A stretch of DNA of 64,000 nucleotides from Mesorhabditis belari (GCA_958450365.1 CAUEEP010000928.1:359501-423500); one strand, 5' to 3'. Shown: positions 1 through 12,489, counted from the stretch's first letter. The notes: a model not told the origin generated them from the letters alone. Translations and numbers: made by a program.

Positions 1-110
1 AAGCCAGCAACCAAATTGTTGACGAACTCATTGATTGCATTTGAGCAAGCCAGCAACCAAATTGTTGACGAACTCATTGATTGCATTTGAGCAAGCCAGC
101 AACCAAATTC
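1..110. repeat. 46-bp tandem repeat, about 2.4 copies, cut by window edge
   Basis: The unit beginning aagccagcaaccaaattgtt starts at 1, 47 and 93. The first two copies look identical and the third breaks off after about 17 bases. The array probably extends to the left of the window. No coding sense is evident. Confidence 0.9.
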
Positions 111-640
111 AATTGAATATCAAAAATTTAAGCAGAAAAAAAGAACTTTCTTTTATAATATCTTTCTGAATTGATCCAGAGTTTCTTTATATTTTATCCT
201 TAAATTTTCACAAAGCCTTTTTTCTTGCAATGACTGGTATGTCTTTGTCATCTTTCTTTTTCTTCTCATTAAAAGTGCACCTAGTTTCACATCAGATCTA
301 CAAAAAAGAAATCCCTCTACTTTAACATTTTTCTTTGATTAGATGATTAGAAATTTCTCTATTTAAATGAAATTTCGAAAATTTCCCATTTCAATCTCAA
401 ATTTTTCCCAAATCTTTTCCTTTTTGTGACCCCAGTGCTCGACTGTGTTATTTTGTGCAGAAAATTATTTTGATCATTGTAAGGAATTTGTTTTTTTTTT
501 TCCACATCAAAGCTTTAATTTAAATAAAGGTTTATGAAATTATTTGAGAGGAACACACTCAAGATTCGTCTATTTGTCAGTTATTCGTCTTTTTATTCTC
601 ACAGACTGTAAGAAACGTATGGAAATAGAAACGATCTTGA

Positions 641-884
641 CTTTCAGTATTTTTGGGGTAGGCTAATTTCCGGAATTTTTTTTTGCGCAACTCGCCATAA
701 CTTTCTTCTAAGTCGACCAACCTTTATGATGTTGCTTTCATTTTCTTGCACTTATCTACAGATCTACAAAATGAAACCAAAACCATAAAGATTGGCCCAC
801 TTAGAAGAAAGTTATGGAGAGTTGCGCAAACGACCCAGTTGCGCAAAAAAATTGCGGAAATTAGCCTACCCCGTATTTTTAATT
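641..884. repeat. Foldback (inverted-repeat) element
   Basis: The left arm runs from about 650 (ggggtaggctaatttccgga, then gcgcaactcgccataacttt). It is mirrored by the right arm ending near 871 (gttatggagagttgcgc, then gcggaaattagcctacccc). The arms are imperfect and separated by a short AT-rich loop. It looks like a nonautonomous DNA transposon; no coding capacity. Confidence 0.75.
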
Positions 885-1555
885 CAGTCAAATTGTTTTT
901 CAAGCTATTTCGATTTCTTTATCTCTCAAAAAACGTAAAATTTATTGTATAGAAGTATTGTATCAGATTGGCTATTTTCTATTGCAAAAGAGATTTCTAT
1001 TTGCACAAAAAGCCTATCATTTTCTCTTTTTTTTTCATTTCCTTTCTTTTCAAGGTCTGTCATACATTTACATATTTGAGAAAGGAAAAAAAAAGAAAAG
1101 AATAAAGAAAGCGTTAGAGATTTCATTCAAATTTGAGAGATTTTTGGAAAAGAAATGAACATCAATAGGTACTTGAAATGAAAATGAAATTCAAATGAAC
1201 TCTCAAAAAAGATCGGAATTGTGTAAAACGGTATGTTATTGGCAGAATGATGTGTTATTACAAAGAAAAGCTGTATTTTCATTTTACAATGCTTTCCTGG
1301 CTTTTTTTTGTTCTTCTTGCTGAAATTTAAATCCCAAAGTACCCCTTGTGGTACAATGAATGTCTGAATCTACGGAGAATAGGCTGATTCTTTTACAACT
1401 TATCCTTCATTCAACCGGTCATCCCGATACACCCATAATTCTATTGAAAGGTATCGGAGAAAGAAAAAAGAAGAATGTTTCATCTTTGACAAATACTAAG
1501 ATTTTCAAAGTAATTTTCAATTTTCAAAGATGATTGAACGCTTTTGAAATTTAGC

Positions 1556-1831
1556 TACCGTAAATACTGTAATAGTATCCCACCCCCTCGTACAGTCGCG
1601 TAGTCGCGTAGTCGCAAAAGTTTTTTAGTATTTCATTTTTTTCAAAGCGTCCGTACTTTCAAAAAATGCGTCTTTGGTATCAAAAAATAGCTGAAATTCA
1701 GGGCTATTTTTTGATACCTAAGCGCGCATTGTAGCATAAACCAGTGTCGAGAAAAACTCGTTCAAAGCTAGACTACGCAACACTCCGCACCGTCATTATG
1801 AGGGTGGGGTACTATTACAGTATTTACGGTA
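1556..1831. mobile_element. MITE family A, TA-flanked, TIR taccgtaaatactgtaatag
   Basis: A 276-bp element with terminal inverted repeats of about 30 bp. The left end reads taccgtaaatactgtaatag and the right end mirrors it (actattacagtatttacggta). A second inner inverted repeat surrounds ttttttgatacc. A second copy lies in the opposite orientation at 5357-5629. The terminal TA fits Tc1/mariner-type insertion, but no transposase is present. Confidence 0.85.
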
Positions 1832-2859
1832 AGCGTTGTAGGCTTGTTTTCGATTTTTCTAAAGGTGTTGAACTATCATATGAAAACTATCTTAATATGC
1901 ACTTAATATGTGACAAACTAATCAACCAATGGCCTGGAAATCCCTACAAAACTTACCGAAGCAACCGCATCAAAGACAGTGCTTTCCTTTCCTCAACCAG
2001 TCAAACTCATGTAGCTTAATCTCTGTTTGGTGGATAGACCTTTCCTTTCCTCTCCTTTTTCCTCTTCCTTTTCTCCCTTTTATTCAGAAAGCTAAACCCT
2101 TCCGAATAGTCGACAATCTCTCTCTCTCTCTTTCTATCTCTTTTCTCAGAAATCTTCAATAGAAAGAGATGCCAATGGCTCAAAATGGGCGGAAACCCAT
2201 CCATTCCCTTTTCCTTACCGGTTTCCCCTCAATCGCTAACCCTCGCTTTTCCCCTTTTTGGACATTGTACTCATTTGTGAACTTCTTTTTGTTCTTTTAG
2301 AAAATAAGAAGCTAAAAGATTAATCAAAACTCTTTACCGCTTTTTTTCCGAATATTATAGTGAGGCTTTGTTTCAGTTTGCTTTCAAAAGTCAAAAGTCT
2401 ATCGTTTACTATCAAAAAAACCCTTGTAAATGAAAAGATCTTTTTATTAAAATAAAAAGTCGATATTCTGTTTAGTCAATTTGCATATTTTACCGGTTTT
2501 TTGCTTTCCGTCTTTTGAATCAAAATCCTTCTTGAATGGAATAAAGAAAGCTTTCATCGAGTCTCTCTTCGTTGCCCCTTTCCTTGCAAATCTTCCATCA
2601 CCAGCTGCAACTTTTACCACAGCTCAAGATTCAAAAAAGGGTTCTTTTTGAATGTCTTGAATTGTAGCAAATGTTTTAAAAGAATCTCGCAATTTCTGAA
2701 GGTCATTCGAGACTTTCTCGACAAATCATTCTTAAACTTTTTGACTTCATTGTTGCATTTGATGATTCACAATGCTCTTTGTACAAATTCTCTTGTGAAT
2801 CCTATAGAAAATACTTTTAGCTTTTTTCAAATCAATCATCATCTTCTTGTCATTGTTAA

Positions 2860-5800
2860 ATGTGTCTCCACATCTCGTTGTTGATTCTTTTATGGAGGAT
2901 ATTCCCATCAAATCAATATCAAATCAACAACCCGACAATTATCAATGATTACAATCCAATGTTGAAATCACAACCAAAATTGGTGAGTAAAGCAGTTAGA
3001 ACGTGATCAGATTCCCTTTTGCAGGAGTGTTTATCTGATGGAATGCGTCTTCATCTCAATCCATCAATTCCTTTTGGTGGACACGTTTATGTAAAAGGAT
3101 ATTTCTCAACTCCAAAAAGGTTCTCATATTTACAAAATTTTGGGTATTTCTTAGTTTTAGTTGCCATTTAAATTACTGCAAATCCCCAGTGGCGTCTCCA
3201 TTTTACATTCACATTCCATATTTGGGCGATTGTTTAGTAAATTCACAGAGATTAGTAAGTTGTGATTGTTGAAATTAAAAATGTGCCTGTATTCAAATTT
3301 TTAGAGTAACCCTCAAGGAATCAATCATCAAGTGACAATCGTTGTACAACATCATCACTTTTTTGTGACCGCAGGTGGGTGAGTGAGAAATTCGAGAGCT
3401 CGAAATCAAATGACAGTTCAAGAGTCCGAGTTTTAATTGTAATTGTATAGGGTTAATGCAAATGCTATGGCAGACATTTTTTAAATAGTCGGTTGTTTCT
3501 TATCATTGTTGCAAGCTCGAAGTGCCATAGCAGTTTTATATAAAAAGCCTTATACATCTTCTACAGATTCGTCTGAAACCCATAATGAAAAGCGGGATTC
3601 TACGCGAGAAAACCCGTATTTTGTTAAAAACCGACAAAACGTTATTCAGAGAAAACGACTGGACAGATTGATTTGAAAATTTAAGTGTAGACGTAATTAA
3701 ACATTCTCTACGTTTTTTATTTGAACACCAAAGTAGGTTTGTTGGATGGAAATCTTTAAATGATCAACTCTCCATCAACCCCATTTTTGACTGCTTAAGT
3801 TCGATCATTTGAAAAAAGTGTGGAAACAAAAGCTTTCCCGTCTGGCCCAAAAGATGTTTGGTAGAGAAAAGATAGGGCTTTCTTATCTTTAAAGCTCCTA
3901 GGGTTTCCTATTAAATTGAATTGAAAAGCGCTTTTTAAAAGAATACTGACATTTCATGTGCATTGACCCTATAGTTGTAAGTTTTTGAAAAAAAAACGGC
4001 AAATGAGACGCTGTATGAAATATTTGAAGGTGATCGAGCGTATCGCTTAAATTGTTTCTACGAGGAGCGATCGATGACTCTAAAACAACAAGTCAATGTT
4101 AAGTAGGTGAAATTTTTTATTAAAAAAAATTTCTTACTTAAATACAAAGTATAAGCATACCGTATTTTCTCTAATAGTAGTGCACCCCGGCGAGCCGAGT
4201 TGATGACTATTTTACGGTTTTCGAAGTTTTCGCAGAAGCCCAACACTCTAATCCCCGACAAGATCTCATCGTCAGCTACATTTTCCGACCCCACATCGAT
4301 AGGTTCTGATAAGCGGCTCTCGAGATTTCGAGGAATTTAGGCGACGCTCAGGGTGCACTAATATTAGAGAAAATACGGTATGCAAAGTTTGAAGAACTCA
4401 AACAAAATAACGATTTTTGCCATTCGTTCATACCCAAATTTTTACTTGAAACAGAGATTTTAAAGAATATTTCTTTTAGGTAATTCATTTTTTGATTTTC
4501 TTGACATTTAGTGAAATCCAGCCAACAAATTTGGATGGTCATCAGGGTTCTCTTTGTCATTATGATGTCTTAAATGGAAATGTTAATGGACCAAAAATTG
4601 AATTGGCGAGTATCGGAGATCCGATTGTGCATCGATGGACATGTGATAGTGGTTTGAACAAATGACTAGATCAAGAATAATATGGAATCGATGAGATTTT
4701 AGATGATACAGGTTTCCTCGTTCATTCATGTGTTGTCAAAGATCAAGCCGGCAAAGATTTCCCGCTCATCGATGATAGAGGGTTTATTTTTTGAAAGTTT
4801 CAGAGAGTTTCTTTTCAAAAAAGAACCCATTGGAGATGAAGTTAAACGTAATTTGAGCTCTAGTTGCCCAATTGATCGATCGCTTGTCCCTTCTTTACAA
4901 TATTCATCCGATTTTCGAACTGTTCACACAACGATCAATGCTTTTCGTTTCGCTGATCAACTTATGGTTGAGTTTAAGAGAAGAAAATGAAAGATTTATT
5001 TGAAATGAATAGGTGCATTTCTCGTGTCAATTAACTTTATGCGAAAGAAATGATAATGGATGTGAGGGAATTGTGGTGAGCTTTTCTTTTTGAAAGTAAA
5101 TGAGTAAATTGAGGCAATGTTTTAGCCACCAACTTGTAACCCAATACCATTAGACGCTCCTTTCAAAGCCACCTTCAGAAATGCGAATGAGAAATTTGAA
5201 GGTTTGCTTGTTTAGATTGTAAAAGATTGAAAAAAACAAATACTTTTATTTGTTATTGAGTATATGAGCATATGAAATGGCTTAATTTTTGCAGATTTCC
5301 CCAAACAATTACCAACTTTTAAAAAGTTCTTTTATGATTTATTGCTAGTGAAAAGTTACCGTAAATACTGTAATAGTACCCCACCCCCATAATGACGGTG
5401 CGGAGTGTTGCGTAGTCTAGCTTTGAACGAGTTTTTCTAGACACTGTTTTATGCTACAATGCGCGCTTAGGTATCAAAAAATAGCTGAAATTCAGGGCTA
5501 TTTTTTGATACCAAAGACACATTTTTTGAAAGTACGGGCGCTTTGAAAAAAATGAAATACTAAAAAACTTAACTTTTGCGACTACGCGATTGTACGAGGG
5601 GGTGGAGTACTATTACAGTGTTTACGGTATATATTAATCAGCTTTTTGATTAAAGATTTCAGCTGTGGAAGAAATTGATTTCAAGCAATCATTTTTTTCA
5701 TTTCATTTCAAGCAATCATCGTTTTCATAGACGTTTTCAATAAAAAGCTAATTCATTAGGAAATCCTAGGCTTTATCGTTTCAAATTATTTTTAAAACTC

Positions 5801-8800
5801 AAAAAACATATTGAATTGAAAGATCTGTCATCAAAAACGATAAAAATTCACTGAAATCTTTGAATAGAACCATGTTGATTAAAAAAAAATATTGAGCTAA
5901 TTGAACTTATATAGGCTTTTTTATATATGTTAAAATATGATTTAATATCGAATTTCAAGTATAAGTCAAAAAATTTTGTAAATTTCAAAGAAACTTTAAA
6001 ATTTGTCGAGTCTATACAAGGCTATCATCTGGAAGCTATTAAATACCGTATTCTGTGTTTCAATATTTTCGACTACAAATCGCGATTTCCTTTGCCAGCG
6101 CAGCTGTGCCTCACTGGTATTGCTTTTTCATGCTAGCATCCGTTTCAAAATACTCCCCATTAACAGATCGTTCTCAGCACTACGAGTATTACTTTCAAAT
6201 GTCAAGAGAATAGTCAAACTAATCACTTTTGGCTTTTTTATATATGTAAAAAAATTATTTAATATCGAATTTCAAGTATAAGTCAAAAAATTTTGTAAAT
6301 TTCAAAGAAACTTTAAAATTTGTCGACTCCAAATCGAAATCTTCTTTACCAATATTGTGCTGATAGCTTAAAATAATGAAAAAAATCAGTGTGGAAAAAA
6401 AATCAGTTTAAAAATTGACTTTTTAAAAAACAATGTTTCACTGTTTTTCCTTATACAATCGGGGTTTCGTTTGGGAATGGAGAAATTGCAGATAGTTCCC
6501 GTTCATCGAAAAGTCGAGTTTTAACGTTTTCTTCAATGCCAAAATCTAAGATCAATATGTAGTTGCGGGTCTCTTGCTAAGATCAATGTATAGCTTCTGG
6601 TCTCTGTAACTTTATTCAATTATAGCTTAAGATTATCACTTTTCATTCTAAAAAAACAGAAATTAGATAGCTGCTCTGGTGGAGAAATTTACATGAATTA
6701 ACTATTTCATATGCATTTCATATTCACCCAATATTTACCCTTTAAAATAAACCTTACTTAGGAAGTGAGGCCGAATTCTCAGCGGATCCACGAAAAGCAA
6801 ATGAGAGAGAAAATTTCATTCCACATCCAGCTGAAATCTATGTTGCGCCATCGATAAGCACTAGAGAACCACAGAAACAAATGGATGAAGAAAGAAGTGA
6901 AAAGAATGATGGGAATACGAGAGAAAGATTCGATGAAATAGCATGGACTGATCATCGGGGAAATCAAGATTTACAACGTCAAATAGCTGAACAAAATAAA
7001 GATTTAAAATCGACTCAGTCAGCTGTTCATTGGACCGAAAGAAAAGAAGAAAAAGAAGAGGATAAAGATAAAGAATATTTATCAAAACTGGAGCCGATTG
7101 GACCCGATCCTCAACCTCAAACCTATTCAACACCGAATAAAGGAGAAAGAAAAGAAGAATTTGAGGAATCAAATGATCGGTATTGTTTTGAGTTGATGTT
7201 TTCTAAAAAGGTTTCTCAGCAAAGAATAACTCTAATATTTTTAATAGAATAAAGTCATTTAAATTCATTGAAACGGTAAAGGTTTAAAAGACAGTTGCAG
7301 TACCTTTTAAAATATACGCTAATTTGTGACTTCATTAAAATCTTCGCATTCAGATCTAGATTCCCGACTCCATCAACTCTATCAACAACGAGATCCATTG
7401 AAACGACTTTAGTTCTTGATAATCGGGTAGTTTTTTCGTTTTCTGTGCAACTTCCAGCAACAGAAATCCAAATTCCAGGCAGTCACCTCTTTCCCTGACA
7501 CTTACAGTGACTATTTCACAACACAACGGGTTGATCTTTGTTTTAAATATTATTATCATTAAAAAATCTCTAGATTCCGACCGGTTTTCGTTATTTTCTA
7601 CCAAAAGAGATCGAAAATGAGCAAAATCAAAAGAAAACCTCGAAAAGCTTCGGTAAATATTTAATTTAGTGGAAATATTGAATTGTTTAGATTATCCAAC
7701 GAGCACTTCTCGTCCATTCACTCTTCCATTGCGAATTGATTCGAATGAATTGAGAAGATTAATCAAAATGGAAAGAGAAAGAAATATTAAAGGTAGAGTC
7801 ATTGAATATGTTTTTAATTTCAAAAAAACATAATTATCCAGTCTTGCCAACTAAAATGTAATCGAGATTCTAACTACCGTATTTTCTCTAATAGTAGTGC
7901 ACCCTGAGCGTCGCCCTAAAATGTTCGAAATCTCGAGAACCGCTTATCAGAACCTATCGATGTGGCGTCGAAAAATGTAGCTGACGATGAGATCTTGTGG
8001 GGGATTTGAGTGTTGAGCTTCTGCGAAAACTTAGAAACCGTAAAATAGTCATCAACTCGGCTCGCCGGGGTACACTACTATTAGAGAAAATACGATATTT
8101 GAATTTCTTTACGGGAGAAATTTTGAAATCATTTTTTACAATTCTTTCTGAATAAGGAAAGTGCTTTGGGCTTGAGAATCAACTAAACTAAACCAAAAGA
8201 AGTTTAATGATCAACGCTTTACTCTATTTCATTCATTAAATTCTCTTGGGTATGTTTTTAATTTCAAAAAAAACATAAGTATCCAGTCTTGCCAACTAAA
8301 ATGTAATCGAGATTCTAACTATTAGAAATTCAACGTCCTCATTTCCGTATGGAGCCCATGAATCAACGAGAATTCTATCAAACGATCGGCTCAACAAATC
8401 TCGACAATGTACATGGTAAATGCAAAGGGAAATTACAAAATTCATTTACAAATTTAGGTGGATTGGATTACAATAGTCATGAAGAACATCAGCAACGAGT
8501 ATCTCATGATTTTCCGGTACTTTCCGGTACTTGCTTAAATTGTTTAGAATTGTTTAGACATATCAATATCGAATCTCTCGAATGATTCATGGAGAATCGG
8601 AGAAAGGAAAAAAGTTGAGTTTAGATTAGAAAAAAAAATACAAAAATGGTATTACAGTAAATGATTTGATCAATGAATATGAAAATCTTGGAGAAAATGA
8701 CTCTTTTGTTACGACAACGATAAAAGCCAGGTTGGATTGACAAGAAAATGTTAAAGAAAGGCGAAATTTTAGAGGAATCATCAACGAATCGCTGAGTAAA

Positions 8801-9478
8801 GGTTAATTGAGATTTATTTCTGAAAACAGTTTACTTTAGAAGCACATCGACTTCCGAGAAATCTGGAAGAGATGCGAAAAAATATTATTGTTGATGTGAG
8901 CTCTGGACAGGTGAAAAAATCCTTATTTTGTGCCTTGACTTGGCTGCCTACCGTCCTGCCTTTCTATGCCCGCCAGAAGCCGGACTTGAACCTAGCATTT
9001 TGGCTGTCTTGTTTGGTCTAGCTTGGCCCTAGAATGTGTTTGAAAATTCCTTCCATAAAAGCTATCGGACTTCTGTTGTCTGTTTAAATTGAACCTAGAC
9101 TTGCTTCATAGCCTAGCTACCCTAAACAAGATAGTCACGGTAACCAAATTCAAACCGAGCCCTTAATTCTACTTTCCATTCACTTTTGCATCGATCTTTT
9201 GTTGAAATGAACGATGAATTTAGATGATCATTCTCTCGTCAGAAGAGGGATTTCCAAGAGGAAAATTGCGTCGAGCGATCCCTCAAACGTCTCAAAAATC
9301 ATTGAAAATGAATGAAATGCCCGGCGAATCTCATTCATCTTCATGCTCTCATTTAATTTTACCTCAATTTCTTGTCACTCTTTTATTCACTCTTCTTCAA
9401 CTTGCAACACTTTCAATCATTTACATTCAACGGAGAAAATATCGAGCATTACAAGCGAAATGTTTGCAAATTTACTAA
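2860..9478 (+). CDS. ZP-domain (cuticlin-like) type I transmembrane protein, multi-exon
   Basis: ATG at 2860 is preceded in frame by TAA and opens a signal peptide (MCLHISLLILLWRIFPSNQ). Phase-consistent exons: 2860-2982, 3025-3119, 3155-3254, 3305-3378, 4512-4651, 4703-4781, 4864-4966, 5013-5075, 5126-5201, 6762-7179, 7354-7426, 7458-7529, 7574-7652, 7691-7792, 8326-8415, 8458-8516, 8558 to about 8613, about 8658-8730, about 8774, about 8841-8910, and 9222-9478. The ZP-N half has ECLSDGMRLHLNPSIPFGGH, and NPQG with VTIVVQHHHFFV. The ZP-C half has LCHYDVLNGN, HRWTCDS, FLVHSCVVKD, DRGCPIDRSLVPSLQYS, RFADQLMVHFSCQLTLC and PPTCNPIP. A long charged and S/T-rich linker follows, then RGKLRR (possible furin site), a hydrophobic segment (FLVTLLFTLLQLATLSIIYI) and a short basic tail. 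ZP proteins form extracellular apical or cuticle matrices. Phase does not close at the junction near 8613-8658, and the ortholog is unknown. Confidence 0.8.
4158..4380. mobile_element. MITE family B inside a ZP-gene intron
   Basis: Begins taccgtattttctctaatag and ends with the mirror image (ctaatattagagaaaatacggta). The 223-bp element is bounded by TA and lies in the intron 3379-4511. It is closely related to 7875-8097, which is inverted relative to it. It also shares its TIR with the expanded element at 60064-60310. Confidence 0.85.
5357..5629. mobile_element. MITE family A copy in ZP-gene intron
   Basis: About 273 bp, TA-bounded, with the same TIRs as 1556-1831 but inserted in the opposite orientation. 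It lies in the 1.56-kb intron 5202-6761. There are few mismatches between the two copies by eye. Confidence 0.85.
5914..6327. repeat. About 98-bp direct repeat pair in ZP-gene intron
   Basis: 5914-6012 and 6231-6327 share ggcttttttatatatgt, atcgaatttcaagtataagt and the run to aactttaaaatttgtcga, with few differences. They are separated by about 220 bp. Origin unknown. Confidence 0.8.
7799..8325. repeat. Direct repeat of the intron 3' end flanking a MITE
   Basis: A stretch of about 75 bp (from tatgtttttaatttc through ccagtcttgccaactaaaat to gagattctaacta) occurs at about 7799-7876, next to MITE B. It occurs again at about 8247-8323, ending in the real acceptor attag before the exon at 8326. 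The intron's splice-acceptor region is therefore duplicated, with the MITE between the copies. Confidence 0.8.
7875..8097. mobile_element. MITE family B copy in ZP-gene intron
   Basis: TIRs taccgtattttctctaatag and actattagagaaaatacgata, with one substitution in the terminal cgg. The body is homologous to 4158-4380 in inverse orientation (ctatcgatgtggcgtcg, gctgacgatgagatcttg). Confidence 0.85.
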
Positions 9479-9567
9479 TAAAAACTGATTTTAAAGTCCA
9501 CCGTTTCACCAGTTTTAAAGTTTTAAAGTTTTAAAGTTTAAAGTTTGTTACACAATAAAACACAACA

Positions 9568-10965
9568 AAATTTTATTGTTTCAGAAATGATGGTGTCCTT
9601 TCTTTCGATTTCATATTTTTTGCGACGTTCTTTTCGTGAATTGTAACCTTTTTTTGCTTGTTTTGAAGTGCTTTAAAATCCAAAGCGTTTTGATATCTCT
9701 GGCTATTGCAAATTTATAGACTGGCTGTGACTGAGATGGGACAATATTGCGAACAGGCTTCGTTCAGAAAACCAATTTTCATGTAAAAACACGAAAATGA
9801 GGGGCGTTTTTGAATGAAAAGGAGAGAAAAGTCGGCTGTTTGGTGAAGGGAAAAAGTGAGGCAAGGCGGGCAAAGGGCGGGACCACCCATCAAGATTGGA
9901 TTGAAGAGAGAAGAGAGAATGACTAGAGAGTGGCCGGTTTGAAGAGACACCAGATCATAAACGAAACCATAGGTTGAAATTCCCATTATTCGATATGAAC
10001 TCTTTAAAATGAGCCCCTTCTGACAACGGCTCTTTCTTCGATAACTCTTGTAGCAATGTGATGAAACATAAAACCTCTTCATATTTTACAGAACGGCATC
10101 TTGGACCAAGTCGGCTTGTACTCTTGCAGAGCCTAAAAAGGAGCTGCTATTGAATTTGGATCCCGTTTTTTATAGTGGCTACTTGTTGGAAAAGCTATCT
10201 GGCAAATGTCTAACTTATTTTAGAAAAACATGGTTTTCAACAAATTTATAGGGCCAAAACAGCATAACCAGATACGCATATGAATATCGAAAATCGAATA
10301 TCAAAAATACTCAATTTTCACCTTGTTTCCTGCTCCTTCAAAAGGAGCTTGACATCAACTTAAATTTTCGTTATGTCAGTTCAGCCAAAACAGTTACCGT
10401 ATTTTCTGTAATAGTAGTGCAGTCTATAATAGTAGTGCAGTCTGTATAATAGTAGTGCAGGCAGGACGGGGGTTGAAAAAATAGTAGTGCACCCTGCTAA
10501 AATTTGCTCTGTTGTTGTTCACTTTGACTTCCTTTGTTTTAAAAGCATACTGGTAGCTAAATGAGATGCTATTTTGAGATTGTGACTATTTATTTAGTAC
10601 TGACTAACATATTGTGCTCGTAATTAACTTTTTGACATATTGCTACTACTTCTTTTGGTACTTATGGGTTTTACCCACCGCACATTTAAGTGAGAAAAAG
10701 TGAGGCAAGGCGGGCAAAGGGCGGGACCACCCATCAAGATTGGATTGAAGAGAGAAGAGAGAATGACTAGAGAGTGGCCGGTTTGAAGAGACAGCAGATC
10801 ATAAACGAAACCATAGGTCGAAATTCCCATTATTTGATATGAACTCTTTAAAATGAACCCCTTCTGACGGCGGCTCTTTTTTCGATAACTCTTATAGCAA
10901 TGTGATGAAACTCAGAAAACCTCTTTATATTTTACAGAACAGCATCTTGAACCACGTATAGAAAA
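9568..10965. mobile_element. Dispersed repeat R1 (full-looking copy) with internal direct repeats
   Basis: GC-richer than its surroundings. Related copies lie at 16438-16660, 25846-26902 and 26940-27908. A block of about 230-270 bp starting gtgaggcaaggcgggcaaag occurs at about 9856-10110 and again, diverged, at about 10697-10955. The arrangement could be a solo or nested nonautonomous element. The segment 9714-10082 on the minus strand is open for 122 codons and is conserved in the other copies, but the copies are nearly identical in DNA, so this is weak evidence for coding. No transposase, RT or known domain is recognised. Confidence 0.6.
10396..10493. repeat. Short array of tctataatagtagtgcag units within R1
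   Basis: Begins taccgtattttctgtaatag, the MITE-B terminus, followed by two or three imperfect 18-bp units and then aaaaaatagtagtgcaccct. The same half-element sits in both palindrome arms inside R1. It looks like a MITE-B end captured in R1. Confidence 0.75.
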
Positions 10966-11239
10966 AAAAGGCGAGCTTGGATTTGGAAGAAAAAGCACCT
11001 AACATCGAAATGTTTAAGTTTTTAGATAAATATTAATCAGCACTAAGTTTTCTTTGATAAATAAGTTGTTTTGCGTTTTGTTGTACGTAAACGAACCGCT
11101 TCGGCGATCTGCTTAAATCGCTCACAACACTCGGTTTTGCTTCTTGTTTCCCATTTCTTTCACAATCCCAACTAAAAATTGCTTTTCAATAACAAGTCGT
11201 TGAGTCAGTGAAAGATGCAATGTTTTACAAAGTTGATCT

Positions 11240-11670
11240 TAGACGGAAAAATATTTTCTTCAAGTAAAGCGTCGATTCCTTTGTAATAAATTTGATGAAG
11301 GCTTGCTTAAAAGCCTTTTGCTCATCTTCTCTCCAATCTAGCATCACCGAATTTGGATTCTGAAAACATTTTTAATGCAAAAAGCATTGAAGAAATAAAT
11401 TGTAACTTGTAAAAAGTTTTGAATCTATAAGACATTCAAGAAAACTTGAAAACCTGTGGTATCGTGACTTTAGAAGGATCGGTAACGGCGGAGCTCGTTT
11501 GTTTTTGTTTCCCACTCAAGAATTTGTTGTACTCTTCCTGAAAAAAAAGGGATCTTATTGAATTCGACCATTCAACTCACAATTTATAAATAAACTGACT
11601 ATTTTCATATTTCCCAGCTTGCCAGCCGTTGCTGTAACATCATCGGATGATCTGTAAATTGCCACCGTCA
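11240..11670 (-). pseudogene. Broken gene fragment with a SANT/Myb-like helix
   Basis: On the minus strand three pieces join at plausible splice sites. A short piece at about 11598-11655 reads SSDDVTATAGKLGNMK. About 11456-11540 reads EEYNKFLSGKQKQ and VTDPSKVTIPQ. About 11240-11360 reads NPNSVMLDWREDEQKAFKQA and then AFIKFITKEST, running into a stop. The W-x-x-D-E-Q-K-A-F-K-Q-A pattern resembles the first helix of SANT/Myb-type repeats such as those in DNAJC2-like proteins. No upstream part of a gene is visible, so it is probably a remnant stranded between repeats. Identity is tentative. Confidence 0.4.
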
Positions 11671-11753
11671 TCAAATCCTATCTGAATTTTTGTTTAATCA
11701 ATTACAAACAATAATAAGGGCGCTATAAACAGGGTTGTAAGCGAAAAAAAGCG

Positions 11754-12155
11754 GGGGTGGGGCAAATGCTACCTTTTTTGCGCACCTGGACATTTGCGCA
11801 CCTTTTTTTTTGCTGGAAAAGGCCTTAGGAAAGGTCGTAGAGCTTCAAAAATGTTTTCATAGACGGGAATCGTATGCGTAGATTCCGAATTTCGACAAAT
11901 CAGACCTCGCTGACACGTCAAATTTGGGCTAAAAGGCAAAAACTACGCAACTTAACGCTTTTCCGCAGTTTTTGCCTTTTAGCCCAAATTTGACGTGTCA
12001 GCGAGGTCTGATTTGTCAAAATTCTGAATCTACGCATACGATTCCCTTGTATGAAAACATTTTTGAAGCTCTACGACCTTTCCTAAGGCCTCTTCCAGCA
12101 AAAAAAGGTGCGCAAATGTCCAGGTGCGCAAAAAAGGTAGCATTTGTCCCACCCT
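11754..12155. mobile_element. Long-TIR foldback MITE (family C)
   Basis: Almost the whole 402 bp is one inverted repeat. gggtggggcaaatgctacct near 11755 mirrors gtagcatttgtcccaccctc near 12156, and gacacgtcaaatttgggct mirrors agcccaaatttgacgtgtc at the centre. The outer motif (gcgcacc, ggacatttgcgcacc) is shared with the element at 48583-49073. No coding capacity. Confidence 0.85.
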
Positions 12156-12167
12156 CAAGATGTCGGG

Positions 12168-12489
12168 CTAACTAGAACTAAAGTGTGTTCCTCGCGAGTA
12201 ATGCCTTTTTTAAAAAGCATGCTTAAGAAAAATTAGCGAAAATTATTGCAAAAAAATTGGCGCGAAAATCACGAGCGCGGCCTTATATACGACTCCTTTT
12301 AAAGATATTCAACCGTTCAACTGATTTGGTGGCAAATTCCCTTCAAATATAAAGATATTCAATTTACTCGACGTGTAAAGAGGATTACTCGTAGTTACTC
12401 GACCAAAAAGGCCAATTAATCGAGTAAAGACTCATGCAAATTTTACTCGAGTAATTACTTACTCCCGAGGAACACACTCTAACTAGAAC
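12168..12489. mobile_element. 300-bp MITE with 11-bp target-site duplication (family D)
   Basis: The body 12179-12478 has TIRs agtgtgttcctcg and cgaggaacacact. It is flanked by identical ctaactagaac at 12168-12178 and 12479-12489. A duplication of 9-11 bp is typical of Mutator-like elements. Similar termini bracket the LINE in each palindrome arm (near 19852 and 23934). Confidence 0.85.

Larger units (their letters stand above)
111..2859. other. Noncoding stretch upstream of the ZP gene
   Basis: AT-rich sequence with long A and T runs and no exon I can defend. It holds a foldback repeat at 641-884 and a MITE at 1556-1831. A pyrimidine-rich tract lies at 2036-2150. The promoter of the ZP-domain gene that starts at 2860 must lie in the last part, but I see no distinctive motif. 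Confidence 0.5.

Noticed and set aside
1..110. CRISPR array
   Set aside because: Perfect tandem units without distinct spacers, in a eukaryotic genome.
4652..4702. Premature stops in the ZP gene (pseudogene)
   Set aside because: A 51-bp intron with GT and ttttag ends removes them and keeps the frame (WTCDS-DDTGFLVHS).
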